NCBI GenBank assembly: GCA_017407365.1
Contig: JAFQWR010000069.1
Coordinates: 1-6,811, forward strand
Reading direction: 5' to 3'
Source: Clostridia bacterium
Lineage (GTDB): Bacteria > Bacillota > Clostridia > Christensenellales > HGM11417
DNA length: 6,811 bases
Shown here: piece after piece, positions 1 through 5,320 of the stretch
How positions within the stretch are numbered: position 1 is the stretch's first letter
Layout: each line of letters opens with the position of its first letter
Position numbers and translations under genes: made by a program
Notes under the pieces: generated by a model
What the model saw: only the letters and a program-made list of their open reading frames with translations
What the model was told of the DNA's origin: nothing
Database searches by the model: none

Positions 1-2274
1 CGCCAGGCTCTTCTTGCCCTCGGGAAGCTTATCTCCCTCGTACAGGTCGAACAGGCGCACATCCTCTAAAAAGGCGCCGCCCTTCTTTTTCAGCACAGCC
101 AGAATACTGCCGTTGGTAACCTCTTTATCTGCAACAAGCGCAAGATCACGTGCAATGGCAGGGAATTTGGGAATGTTGCGATAGGGCGTTTTGGGCAACA
201 GCAGGGGCAGAAGCTCCTTCAGATACAGCTCAGCGTAGTATACACGCTTTTTGATGTCCATAGCGCGTGCGGTATCGGGATGAATTTCACCGAGGACACC
301 AACCTTTACCTTGCCCACGAAAATTTCCGCACTCTTGTTGGGATGCAGGAATGCCTCGCCTCCCACCTGATACTGTGCAGAAACACCGAAATCCTCAAAC
401 ATATATTCCAGCACACCCTTTAAGGTGAAGAAATCCTCCCCCTCGCCCGTAACTGCCATTGCAACCGTTTCGTTTTCGGTGGGAAGCTCGGTTAAGGGGA
501 GAGCCTTGGGAATAAACGTTCTGCCGATTTCAAACACGCGTACCGTTTCGTTTTTACGGCTTAAATTGAGGGCAACCGTTTGCAGCATTCCGGGCGCCAT
601 AGAGGTGCGCATCACCGAAATATCCTCGCTCAACGGGTTTACGATGGGCACAGCATTTGCGTATTTTTCCTCTCCTGCAAGATTGATTGCGGCAATCATG
701 GCAGGCGAAACAAAGGCATAGGTTACAATTTCACGAAGCCCTGCATACGAAAGCGCACTCTTGATGCGGTCGGTATACAGCTGCTCCTGTGTTTTTCCGC
801 CTGCGACCACGTCTGCACAGGCAAACAGCGTGCTTTCAAGGTGATCGTAGCCGTACATACGGATCAACTCCTCTGCAATATCGGGCGTACCCTCGATATC
901 CTCACGGTAGGCGGGCACGGTAACCGTCAGTACCCCATCCTTTTCCTCGGTGGGCATCTGCAGGGAGGTTAAAATGCGCAGGCAATCCTCAGTGGGAATG
1001 TCAAGACCGAGAATGCCGTCGATATCTGCCTTGCGCACGGTAAGCGTGCGAGCGCCGTATGCCTCACTGCATACGTCCGCACAGGAGGCAGTGACCTTAC
1101 CCATACCGAGCGACTCCACCAGATGGAGCGCACGGCTTAAGCCGAGCTCGGGATTACCTGCATCCATGCCCTTTTCAAAGCGTGCGGAGGAATCGGAGCG
1201 AAGCCCCAACGCCTTACTCGTTTTACGCACGCAGTCGCGCTTGAATTTTGCGCTTTCAAATACAATTTCGGTGACCGAATCGGAAATACCCGAATGCAGA
1301 CCGCCCATAATGCCTGCAAGTGCAACGGGCTTTTCGGCATCGCAGATTACCAACATATCCTCGGTCAGCTCATTTTCCTTTTCGTCCAGCGTGACCAGCT
1401 TTTCGCCCTTTTCCGCACGGCGCACGAGGATTTTTCCACCCTCTAAGGTAGCACGGTCGAAGGCGTGCATGGGCTGACCCATTTCGAGCAGAACGAAATT
1501 GGTGATATCCACGATATTGCTGATGGGACGTAAGCCGCAAAGACGCAGACGCTTTTGGATAAACGCCGGAGAGGGCGCAATTTCATTTACAATCACACCG
1601 CGCGCCATATAGCGGGGGCAAAGGTCGCTTGCCTCTACCGAAACGCTCAAGGGGCTGCCCTCTGCCGAAACGGTGTAGTCGGTGGCAGGAGCCTTGAAGG
1701 GCTTACCCAAAACAGCGGCAACCTCACGGGCGATGCCGATCACGCTCTGGCAGTCGGGACGGTTTGCCGTAACACCGATATCCAGCACGTATTCATCGGT
1801 ACCCACGATTTTTTTGATATCCTCACCAAGAGGCGTGTCCTCAGGAAGAATGAGAATGCCGTTTACGCCCGCACCGGGGAAATCTGCCTCTGTGATGCCA
1901 AGCTCCTCGCCCGAGCACATCATACCCTCGCTGACCACGCCGCGAAGCTTGCCCGTTTTGATTTTCCCGCCGCCGTAGACGGTGGAATTATCCAATGCAA
2001 CGGGAACCGTGTCACCCACTGCAATGTTGTGCGCCGCGGTGACAATCTGAAATTTGCCGTAGCTGCCCGCATCAATCTGCGTAACCTGCAGCTTGTCTGC
2101 ATCGGGATGCTTTTCGATGGAGAGAATTTTAGCGGTAACGATGCGATCCGCCTCGCCGCCGAGATAAATCAGCTCCTCCACCTCGAACCCACACGAAAAC
2201 AGCCTTTCAGAAAGCGCTTCGGGGGTGATATCTATATCTACGTAATCCTTTAACCATGTAAAAGGTACTTTCAT
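1..2274 (-). CDS. pheT: Phenylalanyl-tRNA synthetase beta subunit, C-terminus cut by window edge
   Basis: This is the beta subunit of the cytoplasmic (alpha-beta)2 enzyme that charges tRNA-Phe with phenylalanine. I translated the strand by hand from ATG at 2274 and found 758 codons with no stop or frameshift, reaching the left edge. Family domains are visible in order: an N-terminal segment starting MKVPFTWLKDYV, an EMAP/OB-type tRNA-binding domain at about 40-150, and the B3/B4 editing region at about 210-385 (GLRPISNIVDIT at 247-258, SSARFEKG at 362-369). Then come the B5 domain at about 400-477 (VPAYREDIEG at 453-462, YGYD at 474-477), the catalytic-like core at about 490-690, and the start of the anticodon-binding FDX-ACB domain (IPKFPAIARDLAL at 701-713). 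Family members run to about 790-805 residues, so some 35-45 are missing. The start has an ideal ribosome binding site that overlaps the pheS stop codon, so the two subunits are probably translationally coupled under the same T-box. No unusual residues were noticed. Confidence 0.97.
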   Translation of the reverse strand, partial: MKVPFTWLKDYVDIDITPEALSERLFSCGFEVEELIYLGGEADRIVTAKILSIEKHPDADKLQVTQIDAGSYGKFQIVTAAHNIAVGDTVPVALDNSTVYGGGKIKTGKLRGVVSEGMMCSGEELGITEADFPGAGVNGILILPEDTPLGEDIKKIVGTDEYVLDIGVTANRPDCQSVIGIAREVAAVLGKPFKAPATDYTVSAEGSPLSVSVEASDLCPRYMARGVIVNEIAPSPAFIQKRLRLCGLRPISNIVDITNFVLLEMGQPMHAFDRATLEGGKILVRRAEKGEKLVTLDEKENELTEDMLVICDAEKPVALAGIMGGLHSGISDSVTEIVFESAKFKRDCVRKTSKALGLRSDSSARFEKGMDAGNPELGLSRALHLVESLGMGKVTASCADVCSEAYGARTLTVRKADIDGILGLDIPTEDCLRILTSLQMPTEEKDGVLTVTVPAYREDIEGTPDIAEELIRMYGYDHLESTLFACADVVAGGKTQEQLYTDRIKSALSYAGLREIVTYAFVSPAMIAAINLAGEEKYANAVPIVNPLSEDISVMRTSMAPGMLQTVALNLSRKNETVRVFEIGRTFIPKALPLTELPTENETVAMAVTGEGEDFFTLKGVLEYMFEDFGVSAQYQVGGEAFLHPNKSAEIFVGKVKVGVLGEIHPDTARAMDIKKRVYYAELYLKELLPLLLPKTPYRNIPKFPAIARDLALVADKEVTNGSILAVLKKKGGAFLEDVRLFDLYEGDKLPEGKKSLA

Positions 2275-2283
2275 CTCTTTCTT

Positions 2284-2290
2284 ACCTCCT
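2284..2290 (-). promoter_or_regulatory. pheT ribosome binding site overlapping the pheS stop
   Basis: On the minus strand AGGAGGT lies 9 nt before the pheT ATG. Its first base is also the last base of the pheS TAA stop (2290-2292). This decides the pheT start and suggests that ribosomes finishing pheS re-initiate on pheT, which would keep the two subunits in equal amounts. Confidence 0.9.
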
Positions 2291-3330
2291 TAACGGAATT
2301 GCTCTAAGAAGCGAACGTCGTTTTCAAACAGCAAACGCATATCGGGTAAGCCGTATTTGATCATCGTGATACGCTCCACGCCAAGACCGAACGCAAAGCC
2401 GCGATACTGATCGGGATCTACGCCGCAGTTTTCCAAAACGTGACGGTTGACAATGCCTGCACCGAGAATTTCGATCCAGCCCGTGCCCTTGCACAGCCTG
2501 CAACCCTTGCCGCCGCACATCGAGCAGGATACGTCTACCTCTACGCTGGGCTCGGTAAAGGGGAAGAACGAGGGACGGAAGCGCACCTTTGTGTCGGGCG
2601 TGAATACCGTTTTTGCAAATACCTCCAAAATACCCTTCAGGTCGGCAAGAGAAAGATTTTTTTCTACCGCAAGCCCCTCAATCTGATGGAACATGGGCGA
2701 GTGGGTTGCGTCGTCGTCTGCACGGAACACTCTGCCCGGGCAAAGAATGCGGATGGGCACACCCTTTTGCTGCATTGCGCGGATCTGCGCAGGCGAGGTA
2801 TGCGGACGAAGCACGATGCCGTCTGCCATATAAAAGGTATCCTGCATATCTCTTGCAGGGTGATCGGCGGGAATGTTCAGAGCCTCAAAGCTGTGATATT
2901 CCGTTTCAATCTCAGGGCCGTCGTACACCTCAAAGCCAAGCCCCAGAAACGCCTGCAGTATTTTTTCACGCACAAGCGTCAGGGGATGCAACGATCCCAA
3001 TGCAGGCTTTTTGGCGGGCAAGGTAATATCGATTTTATCCTTTGCGAGCGCCTCTGCGCGTTTGGCGGCCGCAAATGCCTCTTCCTCGGCCTTTAACGCC
3101 GCCTCGAGCTCTTGCTTAACTGTGTTAAGCAGCTTTCCTGCCGCAGGCTTTTCTGCCGCAGGAACGTCTTTCATCGACTTCATCAGCTCGGTAAAACCGC
3201 CGTTTTTTCCCAAAAACGCACTTTTGAGCTGAGCCAATGCCTCTGCTTTTTTTGCGCCCTCTGCAAGACGTGCCTCGGTTAAGCTTTGCTGAAAGGACGC
3301 CTTGAGTGCTTCGATTTTTTGTTGTAGCAT
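2290..3330 (-). CDS. pheS: Phenylalanyl-tRNA synthetase alpha subunit
   Basis: This is the catalytic alpha subunit (class II aminoacyl-tRNA synthetase), which makes phenylalanyl-AMP and transfers Phe to tRNA-Phe with PheT. It is complete at 346 residues, within the usual 330-350. An Ala/Lys/Glu-rich N-terminal arm at about 1-100 fits the tRNA-binding coiled coil. The class II core follows: motif 1 region at about 115-142 (HPL...GFEVYDGPEIE), motif 2 at 200-222 (RVFRADDDATHSPMFHQIEG) and motif 3 at 311-327 (GFAFGLGVERITMIKYG). Ala313 in GFAFG corresponds to the amino-acid pocket alanine known as A294 in E. coli. Four cysteines at 269, 272, 277 and 280 form a CxxC-x4-CxxC pattern just before GTGWIEILG, as seen in many Gram-positive PheS proteins. 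ATG at 3330 is chosen because AGGAGG precedes it and the family N-terminus starts there. The frame stays open 72 codons upstream, but that part is the T-box leader. pheT follows immediately. Confidence 0.98.
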   Translation of the reverse strand: MLQQKIEALKASFQQSLTEARLAEGAKKAEALAQLKSAFLGKNGGFTELMKSMKDVPAAEKPAAGKLLNTVKQELEAALKAEEEAFAAAKRAEALAKDKIDITLPAKKPALGSLHPLTLVREKILQAFLGLGFEVYDGPEIETEYHSFEALNIPADHPARDMQDTFYMADGIVLRPHTSPAQIRAMQQKGVPIRILCPGRVFRADDDATHSPMFHQIEGLAVEKNLSLADLKGILEVFAKTVFTPDTKVRFRPSFFPFTEPSVEVDVSCSMCGGKGCRLCKGTGWIEILGAGIVNRHVLENCGVDPDQYRGFAFGLGVERITMIKYGLPDMRLLFENDVRFLEQFR

Positions 3331-3334
3331 ATTT

Positions 3335-3340
3335 CCTCCT
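3335..3340 (-). promoter_or_regulatory. pheS ribosome binding site, close spacing
   Basis: AGGAGG on the minus strand is followed by AAAT and then the pheS ATG, a short spacer of 4 nt. No other start codon nearby gives a better fit, so the site supports the ATG at 3330 over the longer open frame reaching into the leader. Confidence 0.85.
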
Positions 3341-3353
3341 GCTTTTATGATTG

Positions 3354-3375
3354 GGCAGAGCGTGCCTGCTCCGCC
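3354..3375 (-). promoter_or_regulatory. Hairpin between the T-box terminator and the pheS ribosome binding site
   Basis: On the minus strand GGCGGAGC (3375-3368) pairs over 8 bp, with one G-U pair, to GCTCTGCC (3361-3354) around a 6-nt loop. It starts directly after the terminator U-tract and ends 13 nt before the AGGAGG. It has no U-run of its own, so it is not a terminator. A role in stabilising the 5' end of read-through mRNA is possible, but that is inference. Confidence 0.55.
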
Positions 3376-3409
3376 AAAAATAAAAAAGCCCCATGCTAAC
3401 GCATAGGGC
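3376..3409 (-). terminator. T-box-controlled intrinsic terminator of the pheS leader
   Basis: On the minus strand GCCCTATGC (3409-3401) pairs over 9 bp with GCATGGGGC (3396-3388) around a GTTA loop and is followed by TTTTTTATTTTT. The 5' arm shares bases with the 3' strand of the antiterminator, so only one of the two structures can form. This is the off state when tRNA-Phe is charged. Confidence 0.93.
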
Positions 3410-3640
3410 GAAATAGTATCGCGGTACCACCTAATTCGTCGCACAAAAAATTCATACGACCTTGTTTGCCTCGTTACGCCAGGCGATGCGGCAGAAATTA
3501 CTCGTTGCCTTTGACCTCTGCGGCTCGGGAGGGAATACCTGCGCAACGCCTCCCCCGCGCGCGCCTTTCAGCCTTGGGCGCACTCTCTTTTGATGAAGGT
3601 GCCTTATGCAGTCTCTTTCCGTCATTGCCTTTATAAAGTT
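3376..3640 (-). ncRNA. T-box riboswitch leader, specifier UUC (Phe)
   Basis: This is a cis-acting leader RNA that reads the charging state of tRNA-Phe and sets read-through into pheST. The conserved T-box AGGTGGTACCGCG lies at 3432-3420. The antiterminator can be drawn base by base: TAGG (3433-3430) pairs with CCTA (3407-3404), then comes the canonical 7-nt bulge UGGUACC (3429-3423), then GCGA (3422-3419) pairs with UCGC (3411-3408). The bulge base after UGG is U, which matches discriminator A73 of tRNA-Phe. In stem I the AG-bulge AGAGAG (3588-3583) and apical GGCUGAAA (3573-3566) are present, closed by GCGCC/GGCGC. A CTGC/GCAG helix (3611-3608 with 3542-3539) sits just above the specifier loop, in which UUC is at 3535-3533. 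A six-pair hairpin at 3458-3437, beginning GTCGTA, fits stem III. The 5' end is estimated from the promoter. Confidence 0.93.
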
Positions 3641-3646
3641 AAGCGT

Positions 3647-3675
3647 ATTATATCATATTCCCTGCAAAAAAGCAA
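3647..3675 (-). promoter_or_regulatory. Promoter of the pheST T-box operon
   Basis: On the minus strand TTGCTT (3675-3670) and TATAAT (3652-3647) are separated by exactly 17 nt, a good housekeeping sigma-A type promoter. Transcription should begin near 3640, just upstream of T-box stem I, which supports the leader boundary. Confidence 0.8.
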
Positions 3676-3691
3676 ATATTTTTACATATGA

Positions 3692-3721
3692 TTTGCCCGA
3701 TTGCGGCAAACACAGGGCAAA
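3692..3721. repeat. Inverted repeat upstream of the pheS promoter
   Basis: TTTGCCC (3692-3698) and GGGCAAA (3715-3721) form a perfect 7-bp inverted repeat around 16 nt. It lies about 17 nt upstream of the -35 box and has no T-run after it on the minus strand. It could be an operator, a weak transcript-end hairpin for the MFS gene, or chance. I see no other feature in this part. Confidence 0.35.
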
Positions 3722-3731
3722 AAGCAAGACA

Positions 3732-3785
3732 AACGAAGCAACTGCCACACATCACAGCACCGACGCCCCGACCAAAAGCTTCGTT
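3732..3785 (-). terminator. Candidate transcript-end hairpin after the MFS gene
   Basis: AACGAAGC (3785-3778 on the minus strand) and GCTTCGTT (3739-3732) are a perfect 8-bp inverted repeat, beginning 8 nt after the MFS stop codon. The loop is long (38 nt) and the downstream stretch TGTCTTGCTTTTT (3731-3719) is only partly U-rich. This is the best candidate terminator for the transporter gene, but it is clearly weaker than the other terminators here. Confidence 0.4.
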
Positions 3786-3792
3786 ACGCCGC

Positions 3793-4959
3793 TTATTTAC
3801 GGAATCTTGCCTGCACCGCCTCGTGCGTTATAACCATCAGCGCAAGCAGCACAAAGAGATACCAGGGGAACACGCCCACACCCAGATGCTCTGCAATCAC
3901 CCCAAACAGCGGCGGCATAAAGCTGAAACCGAGGTATGCGCACGAAAGCTGTACCCCGATGATGGACTGCGAGCGCTCTCTTCCGAACAAAATGGGGGTT
4001 GCGTGAATGACACACGGATATACGGGCGCACAGCCAAGACCGATGACAAGCAGCCCCGCAAGCGCAAACGGCGTGGGTAGCGGAAGAATGACAAGTAATA
4101 TCCCCACCGACAGAATGCCTGCACCCATACGGATGAGCGTTTTATCTCCAAGCTTCATAGAGAGAAAGCCATTGATCAGTCTGCCCACCGTAATACCGAT
4201 GTAGCATAAGCTGGCAAGCCCCGAGGCAACCTCCGCAGAAAGCCCTCTGACCTCTACCAGATAACTGCTCGCCCAAAGGCAAGCGGTAATCTCTAACGCA
4301 CAGTAGGCAAAAAATGCCAGAAACCACGATTTCACCCCGGGAATGGCAAGCACGCTTTTAAGCGAAAGGCTTGCGCCTGCCGCCTCTTCCTTTGCTCCTT
4401 CCTCTGCAGTTGCGCCCTTTTTCCAGATGGGCAGGCAACAAAACAGCAGAATGGCAAGCACGCCCTGCAAAATAGCAACGATGCCGTAGCCCCACCGCCA
4501 TTCGCTGAGCCGCATAAGCGAAAAGCTCATAATATACGGACTTAAAGATGCGCCCAAGCCCCACATACAGTGCAACCAGCTCATATGCTGGCTTTTGTAG
4601 TGCAGTGCAACGTAATTATTCAGCACGGCGTCGATGCTTCCTGCACCCAAGCCGTAGGGAAGCGCCCATACGAAGAAGTGCCACAGCCGACTGCTGAACG
4701 CAAAGCCCACCAGCCCGATTGCCGTCAGCAGTGTGCTGATTGCCACGATTTTACCCGTACCGATTCTGCGGATTAAGAAGTCGCTGGAAAGGCTGGAAGC
4801 AACGGTACAGAGAGAAATCACCATAGCAATCACTCCCGCCGCCGAAAACGGCAGAGAAAGCTCCTCCTGCACCACCGGCCAGGACGACCCCAAAAGAGAA
4901 TCGGGAAGCCCCAGGCTGACGAAGCTGACGTATATAATTACCAATAGCAAGCCGTACAT
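3793..4959 (-). CDS. MFS transporter, 12 transmembrane helices, substrate unknown
   Basis: This is a major facilitator superfamily (MFS_1) inner-membrane transporter of 388 residues. Twelve hydrophobic stretches can be drawn at about 3-20, 39-58, 70-90, 94-112, 129-148, 156-176, 210-230, 243-265, 275-292, 297-320, 332-355 and 361-379. A charged central loop rich in Lys, Glu and Ala lies at 177-205. Both halves carry a motif-A-like loop: SSDFLIRRIGTGK at about 58-70 and GRLINGFLSMKLGDK at 259-273. The stretch LGLPDSLLGSSWP near the N-terminus and MSWLHCMWGLGAS at about 126-138 resemble a group of MFS proteins common in Clostridia whose substrates are not established. ATG at 4959 is the first possible start, since an in-frame TAG lies 2 codons upstream. 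The ribosome binding site AAGGA (4976-4972) is 12 nt away, which is rather far. It stands alone between tRNA-Asp and pheST, so context does not suggest a substrate. Confidence 0.9.
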   Translation of the reverse strand: MYGLLLVIIYVSFVSLGLPDSLLGSSWPVVQEELSLPFSAAGVIAMVISLCTVASSLSSDFLIRRIGTGKIVAISTLLTAIGLVGFAFSSRLWHFFVWALPYGLGAGSIDAVLNNYVALHYKSQHMSWLHCMWGLGASLSPYIMSFSLMRLSEWRWGYGIVAILQGVLAILLFCCLPIWKKGATAEEGAKEEAAGASLSLKSVLAIPGVKSWFLAFFAYCALEITACLWASSYLVEVRGLSAEVASGLASLCYIGITVGRLINGFLSMKLGDKTLIRMGAGILSVGILLVILPLPTPFALAGLLVIGLGCAPVYPCVIHATPILFGRERSQSIIGVQLSCAYLGFSFMPPLFGVIAEHLGVGVFPWYLFVLLALMVITHEAVQARFRK

Positions 4960-5002
4960 AATCTACCGGAATCCTTTTTCTTACTGAAAAGAGCCTTTTA
5001 TC

Positions 5003-5020
5003 CAACAAAAAAAGCACCGC
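5003..5020. repeat. 18-nt direct repeat, copy 1 (terminator module)
   Basis: CAACAAAAAAAGCACCGC on the plus strand is identical to 5245-5262. Each copy forms the 3' stem arm plus T-run of a separate minus-strand terminator, and the two copies sit on either side of the tRNA-Asp unit. Confidence 0.9.
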
Positions 5021-5033
5021 AAAAAGCAGTGCT
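5007..5033 (-). terminator. Intrinsic terminator of tRNA-Asp
   Basis: On the minus strand AGCACTGC (5033-5026) pairs over 8 bp with GCGGTGCT (5020-5013) around a TTTTT loop, and the T-run continues from 5012 to 5007. It begins 6 nt after the encoded CCA. The stretch from here to the MFS start (4960-5006) shows no convincing promoter. Confidence 0.92.
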
Positions 5034-5039
5034 TCCGTG

Positions 5040-5116
5040 TGGCGACTCGGAAGGGGCTCGAACCCTCGACCTCCAGCGTGACAGGCTGGCGTTCTAACCA
5101 ACTGAACTACCGAGCC
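5040..5116 (-). tRNA. tRNA-Asp (GTC)
   Basis: The gene is 77 nt including an encoded CCA (5042-5040). The acceptor stem GGCTCGG pairs with CCGAGTC, with one G-U at the second pair, followed by discriminator G. The D arm is GTTC/GAAC. The anticodon arm is CCAGC-CTGTCAC-GCTGG with anticodon GTC, reading GAC and GAU. The T arm is GAGGG-TTCGAGC-CCCTT, with a standard T-loop. It is a single-gene transcription unit with its own strong promoter and terminator. Confidence 0.98.
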
Positions 5117-5129
5117 ACAACTGTGAAAT

Positions 5130-5158
5130 ATTATACCCTTTTTTGAGAAATTTGTCAA
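5130..5158 (-). promoter_or_regulatory. Perfect-consensus promoter of tRNA-Asp
   Basis: On the minus strand TTGACA (5158-5153) and TATAAT (5135-5130) are separated by exactly 17 nt, a full match to the housekeeping consensus in both boxes. The -10 box ends 13 nt before the mature tRNA, leaving a 5' leader of only about 6-8 nt for RNase P to remove. Confidence 0.93.
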
Positions 5159-5248
5159 TCGTTTATACACATTTTTTTACGGGTGCGCCAAATTTTTTTC
5201 CGCTTGGCTTGCTTCTATAAAGCGCATGGGGCAGAATTGGCTTACAAC
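5159..5248. other. Intergenic spacer upstream of tRNA-Asp, no gene seen
   Basis: This is an A/T-rich spacer between the hprK terminator and the tRNA-Asp promoter. I see no supported coding region, RNA gene or strong repeat. A weak second -10-like TATAAA lies on the minus strand near 5161-5166, but I do not call it as a promoter. Confidence 0.5.
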
Positions 5249-5262
5249 AAAAAAAGCACCGC
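5245..5262. repeat. 18-nt direct repeat, copy 2 (terminator module)
   Basis: This copy of CAACAAAAAAAGCACCGC is identical to 5003-5020, 242 bp away. It supplies the 3' arm and T-run of the hprK terminator. Confidence 0.9.
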
Positions 5263-5278
5263 CGACCTGTGCGATGCT
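5249..5278 (-). terminator. Intrinsic terminator of the HAD-hprK operon
   Basis: On the minus strand AGCATCGC (5278-5271) pairs over 8 bp, with one G-U pair, to GCGGTGCT (5262-5255) around an 8-nt loop, followed by a T-run (5254-5249). It lies 42 nt after the hprK stop and shows that hprK is the last gene of its operon. The 5279-5320 trailer holds no gene. Confidence 0.9.
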
Positions 5279-5320
5279 TTATTATCACAGCTTACTGTAA
5301 AAAGCAGGCTTTCTTGGAGC

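Noticed and set aside
950..1477. Plus-strand open frame (175 codons), Ser/Arg-rich
   Set aside because: It is antisense to the B3/B4-B5 part of pheT. The Ser/Arg-rich low-complexity product is typical of a reverse-strand reading.
1555..2253. Long plus-strand open frame (232 codons) opposite pheT
   Set aside because: It lies wholly antisense to pheT, which translates cleanly with family motifs. The product shows no recognisable domain and no good ribosome binding site. It is a shadow of pheT codon bias.
2440..3096. Plus-strand open frame (218 codons) opposite pheS
   Set aside because: It is fully antisense to the catalytic core of pheS, with no recognisable domain; judged an antisense shadow.
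3331..3546. 72-codon N-terminal extension of the pheS frame
   Set aside because: These bases are the T-box leader, terminator and ribosome binding site, and the PheS family starts at the ATG at 3330.
4751..5170. Minus-strand open frame (139 codons) across tRNA-Asp
   Set aside because: It reads through the tRNA gene, its promoter and its terminator, then overlaps the MFS start out of frame. It has no domain and is not a real gene.
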